A program made the translations under genes and the position numbers. From positions 62,001 to 126,000 of the forward strand of contig CAVTIS010000003.1 in the NCBI GenBank assembly GCA_963734845.1: a stretch of 64,000 nt of DNA. The letters are read 5' to 3'. The notes under the pieces are model-generated. The model saw only the letters and a list, made by a program, of their open reading frames with translations, had not been told where the DNA came from and did not search any database. The stretch is from JAKAVN01 sp963734845 (GTDB lineage Bacteria > Desulfobacterota > Binatia > Binatales > Binataceae). Of the stretch, positions 26,135 through 35,284 are shown piece by piece (positions within the stretch are counted from its first letter, which is position 1; each line of letters opens with the position of its first letter).

Positions 26135-27301
26135 TTAATCCCGGTATTCTTTCCACTCTTTCAGCACCGCTCTGGCCATCTGCTTGGCCGTCTCCGACAG
26201 CCAGGTGGCTTTCATTTGTTCGAGATGCCGCAGTATTTTTTTAATTCGACGCGCCGAGCCCACATGCACGTTCGCCGTCTCCCGGCCCATGCTACGCAGC
26301 AGCTTGAACTCGTCGCGTTTCTTCGGCCAATCTGAAATGGAAATTGGATTTGAATCCGGAGAGAGACGGCGAATCAGCCATCCGTCAATGACTCTCTGAA
26401 AAGGATCATGCGCTCGGACTGCGGATTCAACGATTTCATTATAATAATTTTTCCCCGCGTGCTCCTCCCCAACCCAGGCCGATGCCGAGGGCACCATTGC
26501 CTTTGCTTCCCGCGCTATACAGCCGCCCTTCCACTCTGCGATCGCGGCGAAGCGGGGCTGCCCCAGGCTTCCGGTTCCCGCGGTTCTGCTGACGAGCTTG
26601 TAGGAGAGGGATTTCGGCAATGCCTGCTCCAGCGCGTTCCGGGCGGCCGGAGGACACTCCCGCCGGCTCGCCGGCAGCCGATTCAGTTTTTGCCAAAAAT
26701 CCTCAGGCGCCTTCAGCTCCGCGATGCCGAGGGTTTGCAGGAAATGCTCTTCCTCCGCCAAGGTGATGGGAGCACCGCCCTTCCTCAAGGTGGCGCGGTA
26801 ACCCTCCATGATTGCGTCACACGCATCGCGGAGCGAAATTTTCAGCGCGCCCGCCTTCGCCGCGATTTTGACGCTGGCGGCCAGTCGCACAAGATCATTG
26901 GTATAGGGCAGCGGGAAGGCTTCATCGAAATCATCGACGCCCCATATGAGCCGGCCTTCCATATCGCGCCATGTCCCGAAACTGTCGACATGCAGATCGC
27001 CGACCGCAAGAACGGCCGGCGCCGCCTGCACGCTTTTGGGGACAGCCGAGCGCCAGAGCTGGGCCCATCGGTAATAAGTGCCCCTGAAAAATGCGAACAG
27101 GTCGCCTTTCATCATCGCATGCTTGTCGACAAGCTGGCTGGAGATCAGCTGGACGTGCCGCCCCATCCAGTTTTCGTAGCGGCGCGTAGACTCGAAAATA
27201 TTCATCGTGGCGCGCGCGTTTGGCTCGTTCATGCCTTCATTACCTGATGATTCGAAAACCGGACGGCTCCCCTGCGCTCCTGCTCTGTCCCGGACGTTCA
27301 T
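26135..27301 (-). CDS. DUF2252 family protein
   Basis: A 388-residue soluble protein with the DUF2252 signatures FFRGTYYRWAQLW, AVGDLHVDSFGTWRD and LIWGVDDFDEAFPLPYTNDL. These resemble the catalytic and metal-binding loop of kinase-like (aminoglycoside-phosphotransferase fold) proteins, so a phosphotransferase is plausible, but no activity is established for the family. The start is uncertain: ATG 27301 has GGAGG directly adjoining, and ATG 27232 (MNEPNARATM) is an alternative. It is divergent from the isochorismatase gene, with about 190 bases between. Confidence 0.8.
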   Translation of the reverse strand: MNVRDRAGAQGSRPVFESSGNEGMNEPNARATMNIFESTRRYENWMGRHVQLISSQLVDKHAMMKGDLFAFFRGTYYRWAQLWRSAVPKSVQAAPAVLAVGDLHVDSFGTWRDMEGRLIWGVDDFDEAFPLPYTNDLVRLAASVKIAAKAGALKISLRDACDAIMEGYRATLRKGGAPITLAEEEHFLQTLGIAELKAPEDFWQKLNRLPASRRECPPAARNALEQALPKSLSYKLVSRTAGTGSLGQPRFAAIAEWKGGCIAREAKAMVPSASAWVGEEHAGKNYYNEIVESAVRAHDPFQRVIDGWLIRRLSPDSNPISISDWPKKRDEFKLLRSMGRETANVHVGSARRIKKILRHLEQMKATWLSETAKQMARAVLKEWKEYRD

Positions 27302-27492
27302 CCTCCCGGCGACTCTTCCATGATATCAGACCCCCGGTTGTTCAAGCCTTTCCCAGCCCTCCTGCTTAAATCCCGGATGAACGTCCGCCCTCTGGTATTC
27401 TTATCGAAGGGAACAATCGAGATGAGTCACGCTGATCTGTCTAACAAGAAGACAGTTTGTCCCTGATTGATTCCCGGGAGGAAAGGAGTCCG

Positions 27493-28134
27493 ATGCCGTT
27501 GCTGAAGGAAGAATCCGGAAAAAATAATTCATCGGTGGCGCTGCTACTGATTGATGTGATTAACGATCTCAATTTCGACCGGGCGGATGAGTTGCTGGCG
27601 CCAGCCCTTCCTATGGCGAGGAAGATTGCCACTCTCAAACGCGAAGCCGCCCAGTTGCAAATCCCCACCATTTACGTCAATGACAATTTCGGCCAGTGGA
27701 AGTCTGATTTCCGGCACACGGTCGAGCATTGCTGCGCCGACAATTCGGGCGGGCGGGAGATTTCACGGGCGCTCCGGCCCGAGGCTTCCGATTATTTCGT
27801 GCTTAAGCCGAAACATTCCGGCTTCTACGCAACGACGCTCGATGTCCTGCTCGAATACCTGAAAGTGGACACGCTCATCATCACGGGAATCGCGGCCAAT
27901 ATCTGTGTGCTGTTCACCGCGAACGACGCCTACATGCGCGATTACAGATTGTTCGTGCCTTCGGATTGCGTGGCTTCGAACAGTGCTGAAGAGACCGAAA
28001 ATTCCCTGCGGCAGATGAAAACGGTTCTGAAAGCGGATATCAGGCCCAGCGCCGCAATAGAGCTGAGCGTCCTGAAAGAGCGGCCTGCCAGCGGCAATGA
28101 GCGGCCTTCCGGCAAAATCATAACTGCGGAATGA
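27493..28134 (+). CDS. Isochorismatase-family cysteine hydrolase
   Basis: A 213-residue cytosolic hydrolase. The catalytic triad is visible: Asp21 in LLLIDVINDL, Lys107 in LKPKHSGF and Cys138 in ANICVLFTAND, with a cis-peptide-like TGIAANICV. The family includes nicotinamidases and other amidases; the substrate is not clear from sequence. The start at ATG 27493 is supported by AGGAG; the longer frame to 27457 begins at a TTG. It is six bases from the NRAMP-like gene, so they form an operon. Confidence 0.85.
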   Translation: MPLLKEESGKNNSSVALLLIDVINDLNFDRADELLAPALPMARKIATLKREAAQLQIPTIYVNDNFGQWKSDFRHTVEHCCADNSGGREISRALRPEASDYFVLKPKHSGFYATTLDVLLEYLKVDTLIITGIAANICVLFTANDAYMRDYRLFVPSDCVASNSAEETENSLRQMKTVLKADIRPSAAIELSVLKERPASGNERPSGKIITAE

Positions 28135-28140
28135 GACCGA

Positions 28141-29509
28141 ATGATCCAGGGCGCCCGCCGTTCCACGAAGCCGGCAAGCAAACCAAGAAACCGCCCCCGG
28201 TCGCTCGTTGCGCATCCGGCTCACTGGCTTCGCTTCCTGGGGCCGGGACTTGTCACCGGCGCTGCGGACGACGATCCCAGCGGCATTGCGACCTATTCGC
28301 AGATCGGCGCCCAGTTCGGCTTTGCCATGCTCTGGACGCTGGTTCTCTCATATCCATTAATGGCGGCTATCCAGGAAGCGAGCGCATGGATCGCGCGGGT
28401 CAGCGGGGGCCGGGCTGGCGCGCAATATCCGGGTTCACGATCCGCCGTGGCTGTCCTACGCGGCCGTCGGCATTTTGCTCTTTGGGAATGTGATCAATCT
28501 GGCCGCGGACATCGCCGCCATGGCCGACGCGCTCGGCCTGCTCATAGGCGGCCCCATTCTTCTCTGCACCCTGATGTTCGGCGGCATCTGCCTCGCGGGC
28601 GTGGTTTTCGTCTCCTACGCGAAATTCGCGAAGGTCCTGAAGTTCGGAACCCTGGTGCTCCTGGTCTATGTAATCGTCGCCTTCGCGGTGCATGCTCCGG
28701 CGCGTGAGATACTTGCCGGATCGTTTATTCCCGAAATCCGTCTCGGCGGCGGCTATATGACGGCGCTGACGGCGGTGCTCGGAACCACGATCAGCCCTTA
28801 TCTTTTTTTCTGGCAGGCCTCCCAGGAAGTGGAGGAACAGAAAAACACGCCTGGCGAAAAGCCGCTGAAGAAGGCGCCCGGCCAGGCCGCGCGGCAGCTG
28901 GAACCAATGCGGCCAGATACTTATTTCGGAATGGCGGTTTCGAACGTCATCGCGTATTTCATCACGCTGGATACGGGCGCCCTGCTACATGCCCACGGCA
29001 TAACGCACATCGAAACAGCGACCCAGACGGCCGAAGCTCTGCGGCCGGTCGGCGGCGAATTCACGTTTCTGCTCTTCGCCGTCGGCATCATCGGCACCGG
29101 CCTGTTGGCCGTGCCGGTGCTGGCCGGCTCGGTGGGCTGTGCGCTGGCGGAAATTGCCCGTTGGCCGCGCAGCCTGGCGAAGAAGCTGGCAAGCGCCCGG
29201 GCCTTCTATGGAACGATCGCCGCGGTAACGCTGCTCGGACCGGTGAATCTATCCCGCATCAGTCCCATCAAGGCGCTTTTCTGGGGCGCGGTGATCAATG
29301 GCCTGTGCGCCGGACCGATCATGGTTCTGGTCATGCTGATGACGACTAACAGGACAGTCACGGGCGGCCTGGAATTCCCGAAGCCGCAATGGGTAATCGG
29401 CTGGATTTCGACCGGCGTCATGCTGGCGGTCGCCGGCTGCATGCTGGTCGGTTCGCGTTTCCATGAGATTCACGCAAGCGGAGGCGGAGCTAGCCTTGAA
29501 TTAACATGA
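28141..29509 (+). pseudogene. NRAMP-like divalent metal transporter, one frameshift
   Basis: Two frames make one polytopic protein of about 455 residues. The first has the family DPSG motif (VTGAADDDPSGIATYSQIGA), the metal-binding helix of NRAMP carriers. A one-base shift in the GGGGG region near 28405 leads to NIRVHDPPWLSYAAVGILLF and the rest, with about nine more helices. In place of the classical MPHN motif the equivalent helix reads TTISPYLFFWQASQEVEE, as in the divergent NRAMP-related subgroup, so specificity may not be Mn/Fe. Stop overlaps the next ATG (ATGA at 29506). Confidence 0.75.
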
Positions 29510-29708
29510 CAGAGACTTTCATCAGGTTCATTGTCGGCGGCCTCTTCGTGTCCGCTTTTGCGGTCCTGGGAGACGTTCTCAAGCCCAAGAGTTTCGCCGG
29601 ACTGTTCGGCGCCGCTCCTTCCGTGGCGCTGGCCACTCTTATTCTCACCATTCACAGCCGGGGACATGGTTTCGCCGCCGCGGAAGCTCGTTCGATGATT
29701 TTCGGCGC
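29506..29708 (+). pseudogene. DUF3147-like membrane protein, truncated
   Basis: Starts MTETFIRFIVGGLFVSAFAV, then LGDVLKPKSFAGLFGAAPSV and LATLILTIHSRGHGF, two or three helices of the DUF3147 type. At about 29708, after SMIFGAIA, the sequence changes to integrase coding sequence; the frame runs out at 29763. The 3' part was lost by recombination. Confidence 0.65.
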
Positions 29709-30263
29709 GATCGCACCCTGCTTCCGCTTGCCTTGCAGACAGTCCTTCGGGTCTCGGAGTTAATCAATCTGACCTGCGGCGACGTTGAGCTCGGAACCGG
29801 TGCGCACATGCAGTGCATGGGCAAAGGACGCAAGGAGCGATCGACGCCGCTCAGGAAAGACTGCGTTCAGGCACTCCGTACCTGGCTTGGAGAGCGCGAC
29901 GGCGCCGACAGCGAGCCGCTGTTCGTGAGCAATCGCGGCGATCGGCTCAGCCGCGATGCGGTCGAGCGCATCGTCCGCAAGCACGTCGACTTGGCCGCCA
30001 CGACATGCCCGACGCTCAAGGGCAAACGCGTAACACCTCACGTGTTGCGCCACTGCGCTGCCATGCAGCTGCTTCAAAACGGCGTGGACCGCACGGTCAT
30101 CGCGCTCTGGTTGGGCCATGAGTCGGTCGAAAGCACGCAGATGTATGTCCACGCTGACATCCAGATCAAGGAAAAAGCGATGGCGAAGACTCAGCCCGTA
30201 GCGGTTCCGCCTGGACGATGCCGGCCGAACGATGAGTTGCTCGCCTTCCTCGAAGGGCTCTGA
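29709..30263 (+). pseudogene. Tyrosine recombinase catalytic domain, N-terminus missing
   Basis: From DRTLLPLALQTVLRVSELIN (first Arg) through MGKGRKERSTPLR (Lys), TPHVLRHCAAMQLLQNGVDR (HxxR) and ALWLGHESVESTQMYVHAD (GH and nucleophile Tyr), all catalytic residues of a phage-integrase C-terminal domain are present. The N-terminal DNA-binding domain is absent: the frame begins inside DUF3147. It is a recombination relic. A related 3' piece lies at 31680-31857. Confidence 0.8.
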
Positions 30264-30416
30264 TCATGCCGACAGGAGGCGTAGCGGGGTTCACGAAATA
30301 TCATCCCCGGCTTAGAACTGGCGTGGTGGTCAAGCAGCAACCCTCGGTTGAACTGTGCTAATGTAGCTCTGTTCTTCTTTTTACTTGGACCTCCACAATG
30401 ATAACGGAGGTGCAGT

Positions 30417-31541
30417 ATGACGTCATCGATCGAGCGTATAAAGGAACAGAAGCGGGAGATGATCCTGCGGCATGCCCAGGCCGATGATGTCAGGGCATTG
30501 GCGCAAGTCCTGACGGTTCTGACCGGGCTGGCGATCCTGTGGTGGATGGCGGTGCGGAGTGTCGACGTTTCGCGCTGGCTCACCGCGCTTGCGATTTTCC
30601 TGATCAGCCTGTTCGCCTTGCGCATTTTTGTGCTGATGCATGAATGCGGCCATGGCAGCCTGTTTCGAACGCAGTCGCTCAATCGCGCGTTCGGCTTCGT
30701 GCTCGGCGTGATCGCGGGGATGCCGCAGTACGTATGGTCGAAGCATCATAATTTCCATCACGCCAACAACGGCGATTGGGACAAATACCGCGGCCTGTAC
30801 ACCACGCTGTCGGTGGACGAGTACGAAGCCCTGACCGAAACGCAGCAGCTCCTATACCGGCTCAAGTGCAGTATCGCGGCCGCGCCTATTGCCGGCCTGA
30901 TCTATGTGATTTTCAACCCGCGTTTTAACTGGCTCAAGGGCAGTATCGGCCTGCTGCGCCATATCGTTAAGGAGAAAATCGCGAATCCCGACCAGTCGAT
31001 CCATGCGCTCGTCGCCAGCTATGAAACGCGCTATTGGCAATCGCCCAAAGAGTACTGGCATATGACCTGGAACAATGTCGCGCTACTCGGCATCTGGGCG
31101 ATGATGTGCTGGGCCTGCGGTACGGCGCGGTTCTTCACGATCTATTTAATCAGCACCTCGATGGCCGGCGCGGCGGGGATTATTCTGTTCACCGTGCAGC
31201 ATAATTTCGCGCATTCGTATGCGAGCGACACCAGCCATTGGGATTACGATATGGGCGCGATCGAGGGCTCGAGTTTTCTGATTTTGCCGCGCTGGCTGAA
31301 CTGGTTCACCGCCAATATCGCCTATCATCACCTCCACCACCTGTCGGCCAAAATTCCCAACTATTGCCTGGTCGCGTGCCACAACGAATATGCGCATCTG
31401 TTTCCGGCTGTCACCCACTTGACGTTGTCGCAAATTCCCGCAGCCCTGAAGTACATCCTGTGGGACAAGCGCTCGCAGCAGATCATTTCTATCGCCGAGC
31501 ATCGGCGGCAGATGAACCAGGCGGTTATGCGGATTTACTAG
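30417..31541 (+). CDS. Fatty acid desaturase
   Basis: A 374-residue integral membrane di-iron enzyme. The three His boxes are clear: HECGH at 75-79, HHNFHH at 110-115 and YHHLHH near 303-308. A further VQHNFAH sits before the last box. Membrane pairs lie around residues 30-75 and 215-260. It should insert a double bond into acyl chains of lipids or acyl thioesters, adjusting membrane fluidity. GGAGGT lies six bases before the ATG. It is intact but flanked by two integrase 3' fragments. Confidence 0.87.
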   Translation: MTSSIERIKEQKREMILRHAQADDVRALAQVLTVLTGLAILWWMAVRSVDVSRWLTALAIFLISLFALRIFVLMHECGHGSLFRTQSLNRAFGFVLGVIAGMPQYVWSKHHNFHHANNGDWDKYRGLYTTLSVDEYEALTETQQLLYRLKCSIAAAPIAGLIYVIFNPRFNWLKGSIGLLRHIVKEKIANPDQSIHALVASYETRYWQSPKEYWHMTWNNVALLGIWAMMCWACGTARFFTIYLISTSMAGAAGIILFTVQHNFAHSYASDTSHWDYDMGAIEGSSFLILPRWLNWFTANIAYHHLHHLSAKIPNYCLVACHNEYAHLFPAVTHLTLSQIPAALKYILWDKRSQQIISIAEHRRQMNQAVMRIY

Positions 31542-31679
31542 GGCTGCTCTTCGATGGCTCGGATCGGGGAGTTGACGGGTACGTAAATATCGAGAACGCA
31601 AAAAGGTAGTCCAGCCTTGGTGCTAGCTCTTCAAACCGCCCACCAGCCCCTCTAGGCGGACCGGAGCGGGCCGGTTCAG

Positions 31680-31857
31680 AACGGCATAGATCGCATGGTG
31701 ATCGCGCTCTGGCTGGGCCATGAGTCCGTGGAAAGGGCCCAAACGTATGTCCACGCCGACGTGCAGTTTAAAGAAAAGGGCGATGACCAGGATCAAGCCC
31801 ATGGCGGCCTCACCCGGACGATATGGGCCAAACGATCAGTTGCTCGCCTTTCTGTAG
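31680..31857 (+). pseudogene. Tyrosine recombinase 3' remnant
   Basis: The frame reads DRMVIALWLGHESVERAQTY then VHADVQFKEK, close to the end of the integrase at 29709-30263 (DRTVIALWLGHESVESTQMY). A shift follows, and the tail ends at TAG 31855-31857 after LLAFL. It is a second, diverged copy of the same 3' end. Confidence 0.75.
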
Positions 31858-31989
31858 GCGCTCTGATTATGCCGACATCATGTGCTGCTTGCGCATCACT
31901 CTTGGCGATGTCCACTGCTACCAGAGTGGCATTTCCCGGCGTACTGTGGGTCTTGGTCATGGCTGCTGATCCTCCCGAAGGTTTTGGCT

Positions 31990-32410
31990 TTGCACCTAAA
32001 CCATCTCAGGAGCTCTTCTTTGCCGGCCATGACCACTTCCCCACGTACTACGGTCCGGAATTCACCGGCCGGGTGCTCGATCAGTGGGCCTACGAGCGCG
32101 GCGTGAAGCTGCAGTTCATCGAGCCGGGCAAGCCGATCCAGAACGCCCTCATCGAGAGCTTCAACGCCGCTTGCGGGAGGAATGTCTGAACGAACACGTC
32201 TTCGTCTCGCTCGACGACGCGCGCCGCAAGATCGAACAGTGGCGAATCGAATACAATCAGGAGCGGCCGCACTCGAGCCTGGGCTATCTGACGCCCGAAG
32301 AGTTCGCGGAAAAGGATCAGATGAGCTCGGCCATCGCGCGCACCGCTTGGCCAGCAAAACCAGCGCTGGCCGGCGCGGCGCAAGGCTCCGACCTCGGATC
32401 CAAACTCTGA
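31990..32410 (+). pseudogene. IS3-family transposase (OrfB) 3' fragment, frameshifted
   Basis: Frame one: YYGPEFTGRVLDQWAYERGV, KLQFIEPGKPIQNALIESFN (catalytic Glu). A shift near 32165 continues REECLNEHVFVSLDDARRKI, EYNQERPHSSLGYLTPEEFA. The usual DNGPEF (second Asp) reads YYGPEF, so the site is lost. The N-terminal half of OrfB and OrfA are missing. Confidence 0.8.
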
Positions 32411-32783
32411 TCGTTTTTCGACCGCCCTCAGATCATGAAGGGCGGCCGGAAAAACTTTGGAATGAAGGAATGAACCAACACTGCGGCGGACACTAGCTTA
32501 CGAATGGGATACCGAAAGGGGGAAGGCCAGGACCCAGCCCCATGCGCAAGGTCACGGCATCGATGATCTGAAATCCGGTTGCAGGCATGTATCCGGCCTC
32601 TGAAAGGAACCACAGCGGTTCCGAGCCATGATGGAAATCCGCGCGTCTGCCGCTCATCAGGCCATCGGCCTCACGGGGCCTTGCACCCCAACAGGTTTGG
32701 CAGACGCCGGTCCGACCGGTTCGCGATCAGCTCTGCAGACAACCCTCGCAACCTCCTGGCAGGTTCTTCGCCCCGACTGCCGA
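32411..32783. other. No gene recognised
   Basis: A spacer between the IS3 and IS110 fragments with no supported frame and no repeat noticed. Confidence 0.35.
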
Positions 32784-33060
32784 TCAGTCGGCCACCGGGA
32801 TGTGGTACTGCTCGCCGCGGGTAAGCAGAGCCCACAGCACACGCGCATTCTTATTCGCCAAAGCCACCGCTGCGATGTTCGGCCCGCGTCGTTCTCTAAG
32901 CGTCGCCACCCAACGGCTGCGCGGGTCAGGTTGTGGCGGACGTGTCGCAGGGTGGTGCGCGCGCCGTGGATCAATAGTGTGCGCAGATAGCAGTCACCGC
33001 GCTTGCTGATGCCCGTCGCGCCCGACGAGAGCGTCCTGCCGGACCCAGTTTCCTTTCGCC
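32784..33060 (-). pseudogene. IS110-family transposase C-terminal fragment
   Basis: On the minus strand the frame reads GISKRGDCYLRTLLIHGART, the transposase_20 signature of IS110 (DEDD-type) enzymes, then shifts and ends with ANKNARVLWALLTRG and GEQYHIPVAD at a TGA. The DEDD catalytic half is absent. Confidence 0.75.
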
Positions 33061-33080
33061 GACTTTCCTTTAACCCAGAC

Positions 33081-33272
33081 GGCACCGGGCTAATTTTGGA
33101 CAGTCCGGAAAGGGCATGGTTTGAGAAGATTTACGAGTTTCTGAATGGTGCAGATCTTTCACGCGTTCGGGACTGCGCGAGTTGCAAGAGGTTGTTTTGG
33201 GCACGCCGCCGGGATCAAGTCGCTTGCAGCAAGCTCTGCGCTAACCATGGCAAACAGAGCGATGTGTTATGA
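33081..33272 (+). pseudogene. CGNR-type zinc-finger fragment
   Basis: The frame TGLILDSPERAWFEKIYEFL ... VRDCASCKRLFWARRRDQVA, CSKLCANHGK. The C-x2-C ... C-x3-C pattern with FWARRRDQ is that of CGNR zinc fingers found at the end of stress-response regulators. The N-terminal part is missing. Confidence 0.55.
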
Positions 33273-33299
33273 CTGCCCGCGCGGGAGGGTGGGCAAGTC

Positions 33300-33642
33300 A
33301 TGAAGCGTCGTGTCTCAGAGGCTGATCGTCAAAAACTTATCGCCGAAATCGGGCGCCTCGGCGCGCTCAACAACACCGAACTGAAAGCGCGCTGGAAAGC
33401 GGTATACGGAACCGAAGCGCCGGCGCGGATGAAGCCGGATCTGTTAGATGCGCGGTAGCCTACCGGCTGCAGGAACGTGCGCTCGGTGGTCTCAAACCGT
33501 CCACCCGCCGTCTGCTCGAGCGCGTCGCCGACGATGCTTATGCACGGCGGCCCGTGAAAGTTGCGCCGGCGCGCAAACTTGTTGCGGGAACCGTTCTGCT
33601 GCGCAAGTGGGGCGGTGTCGATCATCAGGTAATCTCGACCTT
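33300..33642 (+). pseudogene. DUF2924 gene, broken
   Basis: MKRRVSEADRQKLIAEIGRL, GALNNTELKARWKAVYGTEA then a stop at 33456-33458. Another frame goes on with RLQERALGGLKPSTRRLLER and KLVAGTVLLRKWGGVDHQV, the same motif series as DUF2924 at 14005-14550. The 3' end is cut near 33640. No recombinase follows, so only the first gene of a module survives. Confidence 0.75.
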
Positions 33643-33687
33643 CCTCTGCGCTCCTGGAAATTCAGACGCGGAGCGTTCCACGCAGCG

Positions 33688-34236
33688 TCACGCACGAGCG
33701 GCGGCAAAGGAATGGAGCATCGTATCGATGAACGCCGGAAGGTCGTGGGGCTTGCGGCTGGTGGTGAGGTTGCCGTCCTGCACGACCTCGCGGCCGACCC
33801 ACGTGGCGCCGGCGTTGCGGAGGTCGGTCTTGAGCGACGGCCAGGAAGTGAGCGTCCGTCCGCGTGCAACGTCTGCCTCCGCCAGCATCCACGGACCGTG
33901 GCAAATCGAGGCCACGGGCTTGTCGTCATCGGAGAACGATTTGACGAACGCGACGGCCTCGGGCTCAAGGCGCAGAGAATCCGGATTGGCGACGCCGCCC
34001 GGCAGCAGGAGCGCGTCGTAAGACTCGGGCCTGGCGCTGGCGAGGACGATGTCGGCTTTGAAGGTGTCGCCCGGCTGGTCGTGATTCATCGCCTGAATCC
34101 GGCCTTTGACCGGGGAAACAATTACGGTTTTGGCCCCGGCCAGTTCGAGCGCGACGCGCGGCTCGGTCAACTCGACCTGCTCGACTCCATTGGTCATCAA
34201 AATAGCGACTCTTTTTCCCTCAAGCGGCTTGGACAT
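33688..34236 (-). CDS. PfpI/DJ-1 family protein (type 1 glutamine-amidotransferase fold)
   Basis: A 182-residue protein. Cys112 in ASICHGPWML is the nucleophile-elbow Cys, with Glu19 near the N-terminus and His113 beside it, as in PfpI/YhbO-type proteins. These act as proteases, glyoxalases or deglycases in stress; which applies here cannot be decided. AAAGGAG precedes the ATG. It is 45 bases downstream of the Dps gene on the same strand, so the two likely form a stress operon. Confidence 0.85.
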   Translation of the reverse strand: MSKPLEGKRVAILMTNGVEQVELTEPRVALELAGAKTVIVSPVKGRIQAMNHDQPGDTFKADIVLASARPESYDALLLPGGVANPDSLRLEPEAVAFVKSFSDDDKPVASICHGPWMLAEADVARGRTLTSWPSLKTDLRNAGATWVGREVVQDGNLTTSRKPHDLPAFIDTMLHSFAAARA

Positions 34237-34281
34237 GATTGAACTCCTTTCGTATGGGTAGTCGGCGAAAACTGTGCGGCG

Positions 34282-34755
34282 TTACCCGAGATGCGCTTCC
34301 AGGAACCACAGGTACTTGTCGACGCCGCGAGAAATCTCGGTGAAGATGTCGGCGGTGTCCTTGTCCCCGATTTCGTCGCTGTGGTCGATCGCTCCCCGCA
34401 CGCTCGCGCCGAACGCGGCGAGCGCGGACGACAGCGCTTCGACATGATCGTTTCCGGCCGTTATATCGAGCGGATAATTCTTCAGCGTCGAGAGCCGCGC
34501 CGCGATCTGGATCGTGCCTTCGGGTTGGCCACCGAGCTGCACGATGCGCTCTGCCATGAGATCCATGTAGTCCTCGACCGCATCGACGACCTCGTCGAAC
34601 AGTTTATGCAGGGCGATGAAGTTGGGTCCTTTGACGTTCCAGTGCGCTTGTTTGGCCTGATGCATCAGGTCGATGCTGTCGCTTAGACGCTCGCCAAGCA
34701 GACGTATCGCAGTGGCTCGCGTCTCGACCGCCAGATCATTTTTGGTCTTGTACAT
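34282..34755 (-). CDS. dps: Dps family ferritin-like DNA-protection protein
   Basis: A 157-residue Dps. The five ferroxidase residues are in place at the family spacing: His38 (QAHWNVKGPNF), His50, Asp54, Asp65 and Glu69 (DYMDLMAERI). Dps dodecamers oxidise and store iron with peroxide and bind DNA. The ATG at 34755 has AAGGAGG eight bases upstream, which fixes the start over the frame to 34785. Probably co-transcribed with PfpI. Confidence 0.92.
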   Translation of the reverse strand: MYKTKNDLAVETRATAIRLLGERLSDSIDLMHQAKQAHWNVKGPNFIALHKLFDEVVDAVEDYMDLMAERIVQLGGQPEGTIQIAARLSTLKNYPLDITAGNDHVEALSSALAAFGASVRGAIDHSDEIGDKDTADIFTEISRGVDKYLWFLEAHLG

Positions 34756-35284
34756 GCTCGTTTCCTCCTTGAATAAGGGCTGCACGGACCGCGACTTCCT
34801 GGTGTCCAGTTACCGGCGAATGCTCGCGGTCGGCAGCGCAACTAACAAATACCGCGTGAACAACCACCTCACGGATTGTGAAACGACGGTTCACGCCTAG
34901 AAGTCGAGAGGGTTGCTGGGAGGAAGCAGAGGTCCAGGGCCAACGAAATGGCCTGACTTAGTCACGGGCTTAGTGACGGGAGAATCGATTCAAGCTTAAA
35001 ACGCGCGTGTGCGTGCGATGAAACCTTTCGCTCAAATACTAAAAGACAACTTCCCGTCGAACAGCGTTCTCTTTTTTTCCCACCCGCGGCCGTCCCTACC
35101 GCCGCGTTCCACTGCGGCGGCCGCCGAGTCCCCCGGCGGCCGCCGCCCATTTCCACGGGGCACGGTTTCGAAGACGACGTTACGAGCAGCAGAAAAGGCC
35201 GCGTGGCAGCAATCACTACGGGACACTCCCGGGTAGCGGGTCCGCAAACATTAATTCAATGAAAACAAAGGAGACTTAATCACG
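34756..35284. other. Divergent intergenic region with strong hairpin
   Basis: Between dps (minus) and the aldo/keto reductase (plus). It contains a run of seven T near 35073 and the GC-only hairpin at 35114-35146. No gene was recognised. Confidence 0.45.
35114..35146. repeat. Perfect 13-bp GC-only hairpin
   Basis: GCGGCGGCCGCCG (35114-35126), a 7-base loop AGTCCCC, and CGGCGGCCGCCGC (35134-35146). It is a perfect inverted repeat, very stable. No T tract follows on either strand, so it is not a standard terminator. It is about 140 bases before the aldo/keto reductase start. Confidence 0.6.
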
